Shown here: positions 51,481 to 62,680 of the stretch, one piece after another
Position numbering within the stretch: the stretch's first letter is position 1
Layout of the letters: each line of letters opens with the position of its first letter
Source: Aurelia coerulea
Taxonomy: Eukaryota > Cnidaria > Scyphozoa > Semaeostomeae > Ulmaridae
Direction of reading: 5' to 3'
Length of the DNA: 64,000 nucleotides
Assembly (NCBI GenBank): GCA_039566865.1
Contig: CM076954.1
Location: forward strand, 8,006,001 to 8,070,000
Position numbers and translations under genes: made by a program
Notes under the pieces: model-generated
What the model saw: only the letters and a program-made list of their open reading frames with translations
Told to the model about the DNA's origin: nothing
Database searches by the model: none

Positions 51481-54400
51481 AACATCGATTAATAAATTGT
51501 CTATTTTCTCAAAGAAAACAAAATGTAAACACAAAATCTGTGGATTAACGTAACTAAGTAGCAACAATTTATATTATAAAAAGTATTGCACTCATCGATC
51601 TTTAAAACTTTAGTTCTACCAGTAACTTCTTTTATAGAACTATATTAGTGCTGCAGCAACTATTCTTGGAAACGTCACTATAGACATTAGTTTTTTGTTA
51701 AGTCCCATTTTAGCATTACTGCATAAAGAAATGTCGATTAATTAAATGTGTATTTTCTCAAAAAAAAACAAAATATCAACACAAAAACTGTGGATTAATG
51801 TACTTTAGTAGCTACAATTTATATTAGAAAGAGTATTGCACTCATCGTACTTTAAAACTTTAGTTCGGCCAGTAATTTCTTTAACAGCACTTTATTAGTG
51901 CTGTAGCAACCCTTCTTGGAAACATTACTATAGACATTAGTTTTTTTTCGTCTCATTTTAGCTTTACTGCATAAACAAACATCGATTAATTAAATGTTTA
52001 CTTTCTCAAAGAAAACAAAATGTAAACACAAAATCTGTGGATTAACGTAACTAAATAGCAAAAATTTATATTATAAAAAGTATTGCATGCATCGTTCTTT
52101 AAAACTTTAGTTCTACCAGTAACTTCTTTTATAGAACTATATTAGTGCTGCAGCAACTATTCTTGGAAACGTTACTATAGAAATTAGTTTTTTGTTAAGT
52201 CCCATTTTAGCATTACTGCATAAAGAAACATCGATTAATTAAATGTGTATTTTCTCAAAGACAGCCAAATATCAACACAAAAACTGTGGATTAATGTACT
52301 TTAGTAGCTACAATTTATATTAGAAAGAGTATTGCACTCATCGTACTTTAAAACTTTAGTTCGGCCAGTAACTTCTTTAAGAGCACTCTATTAGTGCTGC
52401 AGCAACCCTACTTGGAAGCATTACTATAGACATTAGTTTTTTCTTTAGTCTCATTTTAGCTTTACTGCATAAACAAACATTGATTAATTAAATGTTTACT
52501 TTCTCAAAGAAAACAAAATGTAAACACAAAATCTGTGGATTTACGTAACTAAGTAGCAACAATTTATATTATAAAAAGTATTGCATTCATCGTTCTTTAA
52601 AACTTTAGTTCTACCAGTAACTTCTTTTATAGCACTATATTTTTGGTGCAGCAACTATTCTTGGAAACATTACTATAGCCATTAGTTTTTTCTTTAGTCT
52701 CGTTTTAGCTTTTTTGCATACACAAACATCGATTAATAAATTGTCTATTTTCTCAAAGAAAACAAAATGTAAACACAAAATCTGTGGATTAACGTAACTA
52801 AATAGCAACAATTTATATTATAAAAAGTATTGCATGCATCGTTTTTTAAAACTTTAGTTCTACCAGTAACTTCTTTTATAGAACTATATTAGTGCTGCAG
52901 CAACTATTCTTGGAAACGTTACTATAGAAATTAGTTTTTTGTTAAGTCCCATTTTAGCATTACTGCATAAAGAAACATCGATTAATTAAATGTGTATTTT
53001 CTCAAAGACAGCAAAATATCAACACAAAAACTGTGGATTAATGTACTTTAGTAGCTACAATTTATATTAGAAAGAGTATTGCACTCATCGTACTTTAAAA
53101 CTTTAGTTCGGCCAGTAACTTCTTTAAGAGCACTCTATTAGTGCTGCAGCAACCCTACTTGGAAACATTACTATAGACATTAGTTTTTTCTTTAGTCTCA
53201 TTTTAGCTTTACTGCATAAACAAACATTGATTAATTAAATGTTTACTTTCTCAAAGAAAACAAAATGTAAACACAAAATCTAAGGATTTACGTAACTAAG
53301 TAGCAACAATTTATATTATAAAATGTATTGCATTCATCGTTCTTTAAAACTTTAGTTCTACCAGTAACTTCTTTTATAGCACTATATTTTTGGTACAGCA
53401 ACTATTCTTGGAAACGTTACTATAGACATTAGTTGTTTGTTAAGTCCCAATTTAGCATTACTGCATAAAAAGCATCGATTAATTAAATGTGTATTTTCTG
53501 AAACAAAACTAAATATCAACACAAAAACTGTGGTATAATGCACTTTAATAGCTACAATTTATATTAGATAGAGTATTGCACTTATCGTTCTTTAGAACTT
53601 TGGTTCGGCCAGTAACTTCTTTAAGAGCACTCTATTAGTGCTGCAGCAACCCTTCTTGGAAACATTACTATAGACATTAGTTTTTTCTTTAGCCTCATTT
53701 TAGCTTTACTGCATAAACAAACATCGATTAATTAAATGTTTACTTTCTCAAAGAAAACAAAATGTAAACACAAAATCTGTGGATTAACGTAACTAAGTAG
53801 CAACAATTTATATTATAAAAAGTATTGCATTCATCGTTCTTTAAAACTTTAGTTCTACCAGTAAATTCTTTTATAGAGCTATATTAGTGCTGCTGCAACT
53901 ATTCTTGGAAACGTTACTATAGACATTAGTTTTTTGTTAAGTCCCATTTTAGCATTACTGCATAAAGAAACATCGATTAATTGAATGTGTATTTTCTCAA
54001 AGAAAACAAAATATCAACACGAAAACTGTGGATTAATGTACTTTAGCAGCTACAATTTATATTAGAAAGAGTATTGCACTCATCGTACTTTAAAACTTCA
54101 GTTCGGCCAGTAATTTCTTTAACAGCACTTTATTAGTGCTGTAGCAACCCTTCTTGGAAACATTACTATAGACATTAGTTTTTTTTTCGTCTCATTTTAG
54201 CTTACTGCTTAAACAAACATCGATTAATTAAATGTTTACTTTCTCAAAGAAAACAAAATGTAAACACAAAATCTGTGGATTAACGTAACTAAGTAGCAAC
54301 AATTTATATTCTAAAAAGTATTGCATTCATCGTTCTTTAAAACTTTAGTTCTACCAGTAACTTCTTTTATAGAACTATTTTAGTGCTGCAGCAACTATTC

Positions 54401-55614
54401 TTGGAAACGTTACTATAGACATTAGTTTTCTGTTAAGTCCCATTTTAGCATTACTGCATAAAGAAACATCGATTAATTAAATGTGTATTTTCTCAAGGAA
54501 AGCAAAATATCAACACAAAAAATGTGGATTAATGTACTTTAGTAGCTGCAATTTATATTAGAAAGAGTATTGCACTCATCGTACTTTAAAACTTTAGTTC
54601 GGCCAGTAACTTCTTTAAGAGCACTCTATTAGTGCTGCAGCAAACCTACTTGGAAACATTACTATAGACATTGGTTTTTTCTTTAGTCTCATTTTAGCTC
54701 TACTGCATAAACAAACATTGATTAATTAAATGTTTACTTTTTCAAAGAAAACAAAATGTAAACACAAAATCTGTGGATTTACGTAACTAAGTAGCAACAA
54801 TTTATATTATAAAAAGTATTGCATTCATCGTTCTTTAAGACTTTAGTTCTACCAGTAACTTCTTTTATAGCACTATATTTTTGCTGCAGCAACTATTCTT
54901 GGAAACGTTACTATAGACATTAGTTTTTTGTTAAGTCTCATTTTAGCATTACTGCATAAAGAAACATCGATTAATTAAGTGTGTATTTTCTGAAAGAAAG
55001 CTAAATATCAACACAAAAACTGTGGATTAATGTACTTTAGTAGCTACAATTCATATTAGAAAGAGTATTGCACTCATTGTTCTTTAAAATTTTAGTTCTG
55101 CCAGTAGCTATTTCAAGAGCACTCTATTAGTGCTGCAACAACCCTTCTTGGAAACATTACTATAGACATTACTTTTTTGTTTTGTCTCATTTTAGCTTTA
55201 CTGCATAAACAAACATCGATTAATTAAATGTTTATTTTTTCAAAGAAAACAAAATATAAACACAAAAAGTATGGATTAACGTAACTTAGTAGCTACAATT
55301 CATATTATAAAGAGTATTGCACTCATCGTTCTTTAAAATTTTAGTTCGGCTAGTAACTTCTTTAAGAGCACTCTATTAGTGCTGCAGCAATCCTTCTTGG
55401 AAACATTACTATAGACATTATTTTTTTGTTAAGTCTCATTTTAGCATTACTGCATAAAGAAACATCGACTAATTAAATGTGTATTTTCTGAAAGAGAACT
55501 AAATATCAACACAAAAACTGTGGATTAATGTACTTTAGTAGCTACAATTTATTTTAGAAAGAGTATTGCACTCATCGTTCTTTAAAATTTTAGTTCTGCC
55601 AGTAGCTATTTTAA
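51481..55614 (+). repeat. Array segment H: two-monomer higher-order repeat (about 497 bp)
   Basis: Two monomer types alternate strictly. One has AATGTGTATTTTCT with ACTGTGGATTAATGTAC; the other has ATGTTTACTTTCTC with ATCTGTGGATT(A/T)ACGTAAC. The TGTGTATTTTCT marker is at 51747, 52244, 52991, 53488, 53986, 54482, 54980 and 55478. Spacings are 496-498 bp except one of 747 bp, where an extra monomer is inserted. The transposon interrupts the last unit at the TTAA at 55611. Confidence 0.9.
55611..55614. repeat. Target-site duplication TTAA, left
   Basis: TTAA inside the satellite segment CTATTTTAAGAGCAC, directly next to the left end of the element. It matches the copy at the right end. Confidence 0.92.
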
Positions 55615-55631
55615 GGCCCTAGTAGCCCTTA
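55615..55631 (+). repeat. Left terminal inverted repeat (17 bp)
   Basis: GGCCCTAGTAGCCCTTA, identical over 17 bases to the reverse complement of the right end. Including the palindromic TTAA target, the symmetry covers 21 bases at each end. Beyond position 17 the ends diverge (GAACCG at the left, AAAATA at the right). Confidence 0.95.
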
Positions 55632-55632
55632 G

Positions 55633-55681
55633 AACCGTTTTGCGCAAGCATGATTTTCAAAATCATATTGCTCAAAAGTTA
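55633..55681. other. Subterminal imperfect hairpin in the transposon
   Basis: A perfect inner stem, ATGATTTT-C-AAAATCAT (55650-55666), is extended outward by GCAA/TTGC, TTTTG/CAAAA and AAC/GTT pairs separated by small bulges. The structure spans nearly 50 bases just inside the left terminal repeat. Long subterminal palindromes are common in non-autonomous elements and may bind transposase or fold as single strands. No matching hairpin of the same quality was seen at the right end. Confidence 0.7.
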
Positions 55682-55896
55682 TAGTTGATAACTGTACAAA
55701 CCTATACATTCTCTGAATCTAAATTTAATGATGTTTCAGAAAATGGAGCCAAAAATTAGAAATGGGCTAACTGTAACAAATCTGAGCCTGTTGAACAACA
55801 AGTGCCATTTTATTACCGCAGACAGGTCTAGAAAAGATTGAAGTGATATCTTTTATTCTATATTTAAATTTCATCATAGAAAACTATGAGCAAGAG

Positions 55897-56054
55897 TACT
55901 TGATTGTTTTGAATGGATTCAAATTTTGATATCAGAGCCCAAAACAGCATTTCAGATTTTTTTTTGGATGACATGATTTTGGTGCAGATATGACATGAAA
56001 TGTTGTTTTCCAAAATAGATATAAAAGATCTAAACCATTCAAAACAATCAACTA
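55897..56054. repeat. Internal inverted repeat pair in the transposon
   Basis: TTGATTGTTTTGAATGG at 55900-55916 is the reverse complement of CCATTCAAAACAATCAA at 56035-56051. With one mismatch the arms extend to about 21 bp. They enclose 118 bp. The pair may be a relic of nested insertion or part of a foldback; its role is unknown. Confidence 0.8.
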
Positions 56055-56180
56055 CAAAAGAAGGATAAATCCTGAAAATTTCATGTAATTATGTTATTCC
56101 TATCTGGAATTATCCTTTCTCAAGTCCGAAAATCTTCATTTTGAGTAATCGCATGTTTTATACAAAGACCCCAAAAAGAA

Positions 56181-56220
56181 GCAAATTTGCCACTTCCACC
56201 ACAAACAAATTACAATTTGT
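56181..56220. other. Palindrome and small hairpin in the transposon
   Basis: GCAAATTTGC at 56181-56190 is a perfect 10-bp palindrome. ACAAAT-TACA-ATTTGT at 56205-56220 is a hairpin with 6-bp arms. Both are short enough to arise by chance in A+T-rich DNA; no function is claimed. Confidence 0.5.
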
Positions 56221-56299
56221 GAAGTAATTTTTCTGCAGATGGGTCTTTGATGGCATAAACATAACTTTAAAAGATCCTACACCATATGTCTCTCCTTCA

Positions 56300-57000
56300 A
56301 TTTCTCTAAATGTTTCTTTTACGCAGTTCCAAGATACTCATACTGCAGTACAACTCTTATACACTTCTCTTTTCTATCCTAGCCTTCCCTAAAAGTTTGA
56401 CTCTTTCTTTGTGTTTCTTTCAACCCTTGTGTTGGGACATCAGGATCAGGACATCATCTTCTCACACATAACTTCTTTGGTGGAAATGTGTTATGTGTAT
56501 CAAGTTTTCACGTTGAAACACTTTCCGTACTGCTGTTGGTAAGGTAAGCCATCATCCTAACACCAATGAAACTGCTGCTCAGAATCTTGTTCTTGTGAAA
56601 TTAAAGTCTCCTTCGTTCCCTCTTGCAAAATGCTGCTACCTACGGGCCTAAGAACTTTTGCCACAAACTTGTGGTTTGAATCCCTTCTTTTATCAACTTT
56701 ATACGCTGCAAGGTCTTCTCCTGTTATTTCAAAAACCATCCTTGATTAACTGTTCATTTCCAATGCAGAGACACTGCTGCTTCATTTCACTTTCTCTTGG
56801 TCCAAGAACTCTTGCTCAAAACAAACCAAAGCAAGCCAAGGAAGCCACAGTAAAGTAAAGTTTCCTGTCTTGTCTCTCTGTAGCAGCAGCAACAACAGTG
56901 AAGATCAAAACCGCTGACCAATGTGTCATTGGAATAAAATAGTAGGAAATTTGAACTGCTATTTTCACCGGGTAGTCACAGAAAAGAGCAGAGAAGATCA
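56300..57000. other. Higher-G+C interior of the transposon, origin unknown
   Basis: This part of the element is visibly richer in G+C than its flanks. It contains three short open frames: minus 56557-56739, plus 56658-56858 and minus 56816-57001. The first, starting MVFEITGEDLAAYKVDKRRD, is rich in charged residues and less A+T-biased than chance frames in the satellite, but it is only 60 codons, has a stop three codons before its first Met, and matches no family I recognise. The region may be captured host sequence. I do not call a gene. Confidence 0.4.
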
Positions 57001-57040
57001 CCCTAAGAAATTATATAGGCCTGTATAGCGGAAATAGATA

Positions 57041-57060
57041 AATGCTCTAACCACTCGGTC
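57041..57060 (-). other. tRNA D-arm / A-box-like segment
   Basis: On the minus strand this reads GACCGAGTGGTTAGAGCATT, close to the D-arm and internal A-box of many tRNAs and tRNA-derived SINE heads (GAGTGGTTA core). I find no B-box (GGTTCGANTCC type) within 100 bp downstream on that strand and no cloverleaf, so it is not a tRNA gene. It could be a fragment of a tRNA-derived sequence captured in the transposon, or chance. Confidence 0.35.
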
Positions 57061-57181
57061 TTAAAATGATTATATCTCTGGAAATATGGCAGGTAAAGCA
57101 AAACGGATTATTTCATTGAAAAGCTGACGAAACATCCTTTCATATATATTGTTTCCGATTTTTCGACCAATTTTTTATTTT

Positions 57182-57198
57182 TAAGGGCTACTAGGGCC
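57182..57198 (-). repeat. Right terminal inverted repeat (17 bp)
   Basis: TAAGGGCTACTAGGGCC, the exact reverse complement of the left terminal repeat, immediately followed by TTAA and the resumed satellite. Confidence 0.95.
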
Positions 57199-57202
57199 TT
57201 AA
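57199..57202. repeat. Target-site duplication TTAA, right
   Basis: Second copy of TTAA. Removing the element and one TTAA restores an ordinary monomer reading ATTTTAAGAGGACTC, as in the related empty sites near 57441, 59438 and 61796, apart from one base. Confidence 0.92.
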
Positions 57203-60200
57203 GAGGACTCTATTAGTGCTGCAACAACCCTTCTTGGAAACATTACTATAGACATTAGTTTTTTCTTTAGTCTCATTTTAGCTTTACTGCATAAACAAAC
57301 ATCGAATAATGAAATGTTTATTTTTTCAAAGAAAACAAAATATCAACTCAAAAACTGTGGATTAATGTACTTTAGTAGCTACAATTTATGTTAGAGAGAG
57401 TATTGCACTAATCGTTCTTTAAAATTTTAGTTCTGCCAGTAACTATTTTAAGAGCACTCTATTAGTGCTGCAGCAACCCTTCTTGGAAACATTACTATAG
57501 ACACTAGTTTTTTCTTTAGTCTCACTTTTGCTTTTTTGCATAAGCAAACATCGATCAATAAAATGTTTATTTTCTCAAAGAAAACAATATATCAACACAA
57601 AAAGTGTGGATTAACGTAACTTAGTAGCAACAATTTATATCATAAAGAGTATTGCACTCATTGTTCTTTAAAACTTTAGTTCTACCAGTAATTTCTTTTA
57701 TAGCACTATATTAGTGCTGTAGCAACCATTTTTCGAAACATTACTATAGACATTAGTTTTTTTTTCGTCTCATTTTAGCTTTACTGCATAAACAAACATC
57801 GATTAATTAAATGTTTACTTTCTCAAAGAAAACAAAATGTAAACACAAAATCTGTGGATTAACGTAACTAAGTAGCAACAATTTATATTCTAAAAAGTAT
57901 TGCATTCATCGTTCTTTAAAACTTTAGTTCTACCAGTAACTTCTTTTATAGAACTATTTTAGTGCTGCAGCAACTATTCTTGGAAACGTTACTATAGACA
58001 TTAGTTTTCTGTTAAGTCCCATTTTAGCATTACTGCATAAAGAAACATCGATTAATAAAATGTTTATTTTCTCAAAGAAAACAAAATATCAACACAAAAA
58101 GTGTGGATTAACGTAACTAAGTAGCAACAATTTATATTATAAAAATTATTGCACTAATTGTTCTCTAAAACTTTAGTTCTACTAGTAATTTCTTTTATAA
58201 CACTATATTAGTGCTGTAGCAACCATTTTTCGAAACAGTACTATAGCCATTAGTCTTTTCTTTAGTCTCGTTTTAGCTTTGTTGCATAGGCAAAAATCTA
58301 TTAATAAAATGTATATTTTCTCAAAGAAAACAAATTATAATCACAAAAAGTGTGGATTAACGTAAGTTAGTAGCTACATTTTATATTATAAAAAGTATTG
58401 CATTTATTGTTCTTTAAAACTTTAGTTCTACCAGTAATTTCTTTTATAGCACTATATTATTGCTGCAGCAACCGTTCTTGGAGACATTACTATAGAGATT
58501 AGTTTTTTCTTTAGTCTCATTTTAGCTTTACTGCATAAACAAACATCGATTAATTAAATGTTTACTTTCTCAAAGAAAACAAGATGTAAACACAAAATCT
58601 GTGGATTAACGTAATTTAGTAGCTACAATTCATATTATAAAGAGTATTGCACTCATCGTTCTTCAAAACTTTAGCTCGGCCAGTAACTTGTTTAAGAGCA
58701 CTCTATTAGTGCTGCAGCAACCCTTCTTGGAAACATTACTATGGACACTAGTTTTTTCTTTAGTCTCATTTTAGCTTTACTGCATAGGCAAAAATCGATT
58801 AATTAAATGTTTATTTTCTCAAAGAAAACAAAATATAATCACAAAAACTGTGGATTAACGTAACTAAGTAGCAACAATTTATATTATAAAAAGTATTGCA
58901 TTCATCGTTCTTTAAAACTTCAGTTCTACCAGTAACTTCTTTTATAGCACTATATTAATGCTGCAACAACCCTTCTTGGAAACATTACTATAGACATTAG
59001 TTTTTTCTTTAGTCTCATTTTAGCTTTACTGCATAGGCAAAAATCGATTAATTAAATGTTTATTTTCTCAAAGAAAACAAAATGTAATCACAAAAACTGT
59101 GGATTAACGTAACTAAGTAGCAACAATTTATATTACAAAAAGTATTGCATTCATCGTTCTTTAAATCTTCAGTTCTACCAGTAACTTCTTTTATAGCACT
59201 ATATTAGTGCTGCAACAACCCTTCTTGGAAACATTACTATAGACATTAGTTTTTTCTTTAGTCTCATTTTAGCTTTACTGCATAAGCAAACATCGATAAA
59301 TTAAATATTTACTTTCTCAAAGAAAACAAAATGTAAAAACAAAATCTGTAGATTTACGTAACTAAGTAGCAACAATTTATATTATAAAAAGTATTGCAAT
59401 CATCGTTCTCTAAAATTTTAGTTCTGCCAGTAACTATTTTAAGAGCACTCTATTAGTGCTGCAGCAACCCTTCTTGGAAACATTACTATAGACATTAGTT
59501 TTTTCTTTAGTCTCACTTTTGCTTTTTTGCAGAAGCAAACATTGATCAATAAAATGTTTATTTTCTCAAAGAAAACAAATTATCAACACAAAAAGCGTGG
59601 ATTAACGTAACTTAGTAGCAACAATTTATATTATAAAAAGTATTGCACTCATTGTTCTTTAAAACTTTAGTTCTACCAGTATTTACTTTTATAGCAGTAT
59701 ATTAGTGCTGTAGCAACCATTTTTCGAAACATTACTATAGACATTAGTTTTTTGTTAAGTCCAATTTTAGCTTTACTGCATAAATAAACATCGATTAATC
59801 AAATGTTTATTTTCTCAGAGAAAACAAAATATAAACACAAAAAGTATGGATTAACGTAATTTAGTAGCTACAATTCATATTATAAAGAGTATTGCACTCA
59901 TCGTTCTTTAAAACTTTAGTTCGGCCAGTAACTTCTTTAAGAGCATTCAATTAGTGCTGCAGCAACCCTTCTTGGAAACATTACTATAGATATTAGTTTT
60001 TTCTTTGGTCTCATTTTAGCTTTACTGCATAAACAAACATCGATTAATTAAATTTTTACTTTCTCAAGGAAACAAAATATAAACGCAAAAAGTGTGGATT
60101 AACGTAATTTAGTAGCTACAATTCATATTATGAAGAGTATTGCACTCATCGTTCTTCAAAACTTTAGCTCGGCCAGTAACTTGTTTAAGAGCACTCTATT

Positions 60201-61032
60201 AGTGCTGCAGGAACCCTTCTTGGAAACATTACGATAGACACTAGTTTTTTCTTTAGTCTCATTTTAGCTTTACTGCATAGGCAAAAATCGATTAATTAAA
60301 TGTTTATTTTCTCAAAGAAAACAAAATATAATCACAAAAACTGTGGATTAACGTACCTAAGTAGCAAAAATTTATATTATAAAAAGTATTGCATTCATCG
60401 TTCTTTAAAACTTCAGTTCTACCAGTAACTTCTTTTATAGCACTATATTAGTGCTGCAGCAACTATTCTTGGAAACGTTACTATAGACATTAGTTTTTTG
60501 TTAAGTCCAATTTCATTTTTACTGCATAAATAAACATCGATTAATTAAATGTTTATTTTCTCAAAGAAAACAAAATATACACACAAAAAGTATGGATTAA
60601 CGTAACTTAGTAGCTACAATTCATATATTAAAGAGTATTGCACTCATCGTTCTTCAAAACTTTAGCTCGGCCAGTAACTTGTTTAAGAGCACTCTATTAG
60701 TGCTGCAGCAACCCTTCTTGGAAACATTACTATAGACATTAGTTTTTTCTTTAGTCTCATTTTGGCTTTACTGCATAAACAAACATCGATTAATTAAATT
60801 TTTACTTTCTCAAGGAAACAAAATATAAATGAAAAAAGTGTGGATTAACGTAATTTAGTAGCTACAATTCATATTATGAAGAGTATTGCACTCATCGTTC
60901 TTCAAAACTTTAGCTCGGCCAGTAACTTGTTTAAGAGCACTCTATTAAAGCTGCAGCAACCCTACTTGGAAACATTACTATAGACACTAGTTTTTTCTTT
61001 AGTCTCATTTTAGCTTTACTGCATAGGCAAAA

Positions 61033-61056
61033 ATCGATTAATAAAATGCTTATTAA
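61033..61056 (+). repeat. Truncated satellite monomer
   Basis: The monomer starts ATCGATTAATAAAATGCTTATT and then jumps directly to AAGAGCACTCTATTAG, skipping roughly 145 bp. PstI sites on either side are therefore only about 115 bp apart instead of 248. The following monomers are near copies of those upstream, consistent with unequal exchange at this point. Confidence 0.85.
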
Positions 61057-62184
61057 GAGCACTCTATTAGTGCTGCAGCAACCCTTCTTGGAAACATTAC
61101 TATAGACATTAGTTTTTTCTTTAGTCTCATTTTAGCTTTACTGCATAAACAAACATCGATTAATTAAATTTTTACTTTCTCAAGGAAACATAATATAAAT
61201 GAAAAAAGTGTGGATTAACGTAATTTAGTAGCTACAATTCATATTATAAAGAGTATTGCACTCATCGTTCTTCAAAACTTTAGCTCGGCCAGTAACTTGT
61301 TTAAGAGCACTCTATTAGTGCTGCAGCAACCCTTCTTGGAAACATTACTATAGACACTAGTTTTTTCTTTAGTCTCATTTTAGCTTTACTGCATAGGCAA
61401 AAATCGATTAATTAAATGTTTATTTTCTCAAAGAAAACAAAATATAATCACAAAAACTGTGGATTAACGTAACTAAGTAGCAACAATTTATATTATAAAA
61501 AGTATTGCATTCATCGTTCTTTAAAACTTCAGTTCTACCAGTAACTTCTTTTATAGCACTATATTAGTGCTGCAACAACCCTTCTTGGAAACATTACTAT
61601 AGACATTAGTTTTTTCTTTTGTCTCATTTTAGCTTTACTGCATAAGCAAACATCGATAAATTAAATATTTACTTTCTCAAAGAAAACAGAATGTAAAAAC
61701 AAAATCTGTAGATTTACGTAACTAAGTAGCAACAATTTATATTATAAAAAGTATTGCAATCATCGTTCTCTATTTTAGTTCTGCCAGTAACTATTTTAAG
61801 AGCACTCTATTAGTGCTGCAGCAACCCTTCTTGGAAACATTACTATAGACATTAGTTTTTTCTTTAGTCTCACTTTTGCTTTTTTGCAGAAGCAAACATT
61901 GATCAATAAAATGTTTATTTTCTCAAAGAAAACAAATTATCAACACAAAAAGCGTGGATTAACGTAACTTAGTAGCAACAATTTATATTATAAAAAGTAT
62001 TGCACTCATTGTTCTTTAAAACTTTAGTTCTACCAGTATTTACTTTTATAGCAGTATATTAGTGCTGTAGCAACCATTTTTCGAAACATTACTATAGAAA
62101 TTAGTTTTTTGTTAAGTCCAATTTTAGCTTTACTGCATAAATAAACATCGATTAATTAAATGTTTATTTTCTCAAAGAAAACAA

Positions 62185-62260
62185 AATATAATGGATTAAC
62201 ACATAGTAAAAAAATATTATAAAGAGTGGTTCTTCAAAATTAACGTACCTAAGTAGCAAA
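62185..62260 (+). repeat. Scrambled satellite monomer
   Basis: After AAACAAAATATA the order is disturbed: short pieces resembling ATGGATTAAC, ATATTATAAAGAGT and GTTCTTCAAAA appear in sequence but with most of the intervening monomer missing. The array then restarts at TTAACGTACCTAAGTAGC. It looks like several small deletions, or template switching, within one monomer. Confidence 0.75.
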
Positions 62261-62654
62261 AATTTATATTATAAAAAGTATTGCACTCATCGTTCTTCAA
62301 AACTTTAGCTCGGCCAGTAACTTGTTTAAGAGCACTCTATTAGTGCTGCAGCAACCCTTCTTGGAAACATTACGATAGACACTAGTTTTTTCTTTAGTCT
62401 CATTTTAGCTTTACTGCATAGGCAAAAATCGATTAATTAAATGTTTATTTTCTCAAAGAAAACAAAATATAATCACAAAAACTGTGGATTAACGTACCTA
62501 AGTAGCAAAAATTTATATTATAAAAAGTATTGCATTCATCGTTCTTTAAAACTTCAGTTCTACCAGTAACTTCTTTTATAGCACTATATTAGTGCTGCAG
62601 CAACTATTCTTGGAAACGTTACTATAGACATTAGTTTTTTGTTAAGTCCAATTT

Positions 62655-62680
62655 CATTTTTACTGCATCGATTAATTAAA
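62655..62680 (+). repeat. 10-bp deletion at the monomer junction
   Basis: The usual ACTGCATAAATAAACATCG is reduced to ACTGCATCG. The lost 10 bases lie between two CAT triplets, a typical slippage deletion. Confidence 0.8.

Larger units (their letters stand above)
1..55614 (+). repeat. 248-bp A+T-rich satellite array, left arm
   Basis: This is a continuous head-to-tail array of about 224 monomers. It can be followed by the ATCGAT landmark: the first copies begin at 2, 248, 497, 739 and 988, spaced about 242-249 bp. Each monomer reads in the same order: ATCGATTAAT box, an A-rich block (CAAAGAAAACAAAAT), a GTGTGGATTAACG block, TATATTATAAAAAG, a CATCGTTCTTTAAAAC block, GTTC(T/G)(A/G)CCAGTAA, a GCAC...AGTGCTGCAG hairpin and PstI site, CTTGGAAACATTACTATAG, and a T-rich block ending TGCATAA(A/G)CAAAC. 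No inverted monomer was seen. Neither edge of the array is in the window, since it begins inside a monomer. Short open frames of about 60 codons occur by chance and are not genes. The function is unknown; satellites of this kind often occupy centromeric or pericentromeric heterochromatin. Confidence 0.97.
55615..57198. mobile_element. Non-autonomous DNA transposon (TTAA-target MITE-like element), 1584 bp
   Basis: This is the only sequence in the window unrelated to the satellite. Its ends are perfect 17-bp inverted repeats (GGCCCTAGTAGCCCTTA at the left, its reverse complement at the right), and TTAA flanks both sides. TTAA duplications are characteristic of the piggyBac and Kolobok superfamilies of cut-and-paste transposons. 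The terminal sequence alone does not decide between them. The interior has stops in all frames; the longest open frames are about 60-66 codons (for example on + at 56658-56858 and on - at 56557-56739), and none shows transposase features I recognise. It must therefore depend on a transposase made elsewhere. Base composition is less A+T-rich from about 56300 to 57000, where the origin of the sequence is unknown. Perfect ends and target duplication suggest a young insertion. Confidence 0.9.

Noticed and set aside
56658..57001. Overlapping plus and minus open frames in the transposon
   Set aside because: Each is about 60 codons, they overlap on opposite strands, and no domain or transposase signature is recognisable.
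55615..57198. Satellite-derived divergent segment instead of a transposon
   Set aside because: The segment shares no monomer landmarks, and it has perfect inverted ends with a TTAA duplication, which divergence cannot explain.
55615..57198. Retrotransposon or viral insertion
   Set aside because: No long terminal direct repeats, no poly-A end, no reverse transcriptase or capsid frame, and a 4-bp TTAA target with inverted ends fits a cut-and-paste DNA element.
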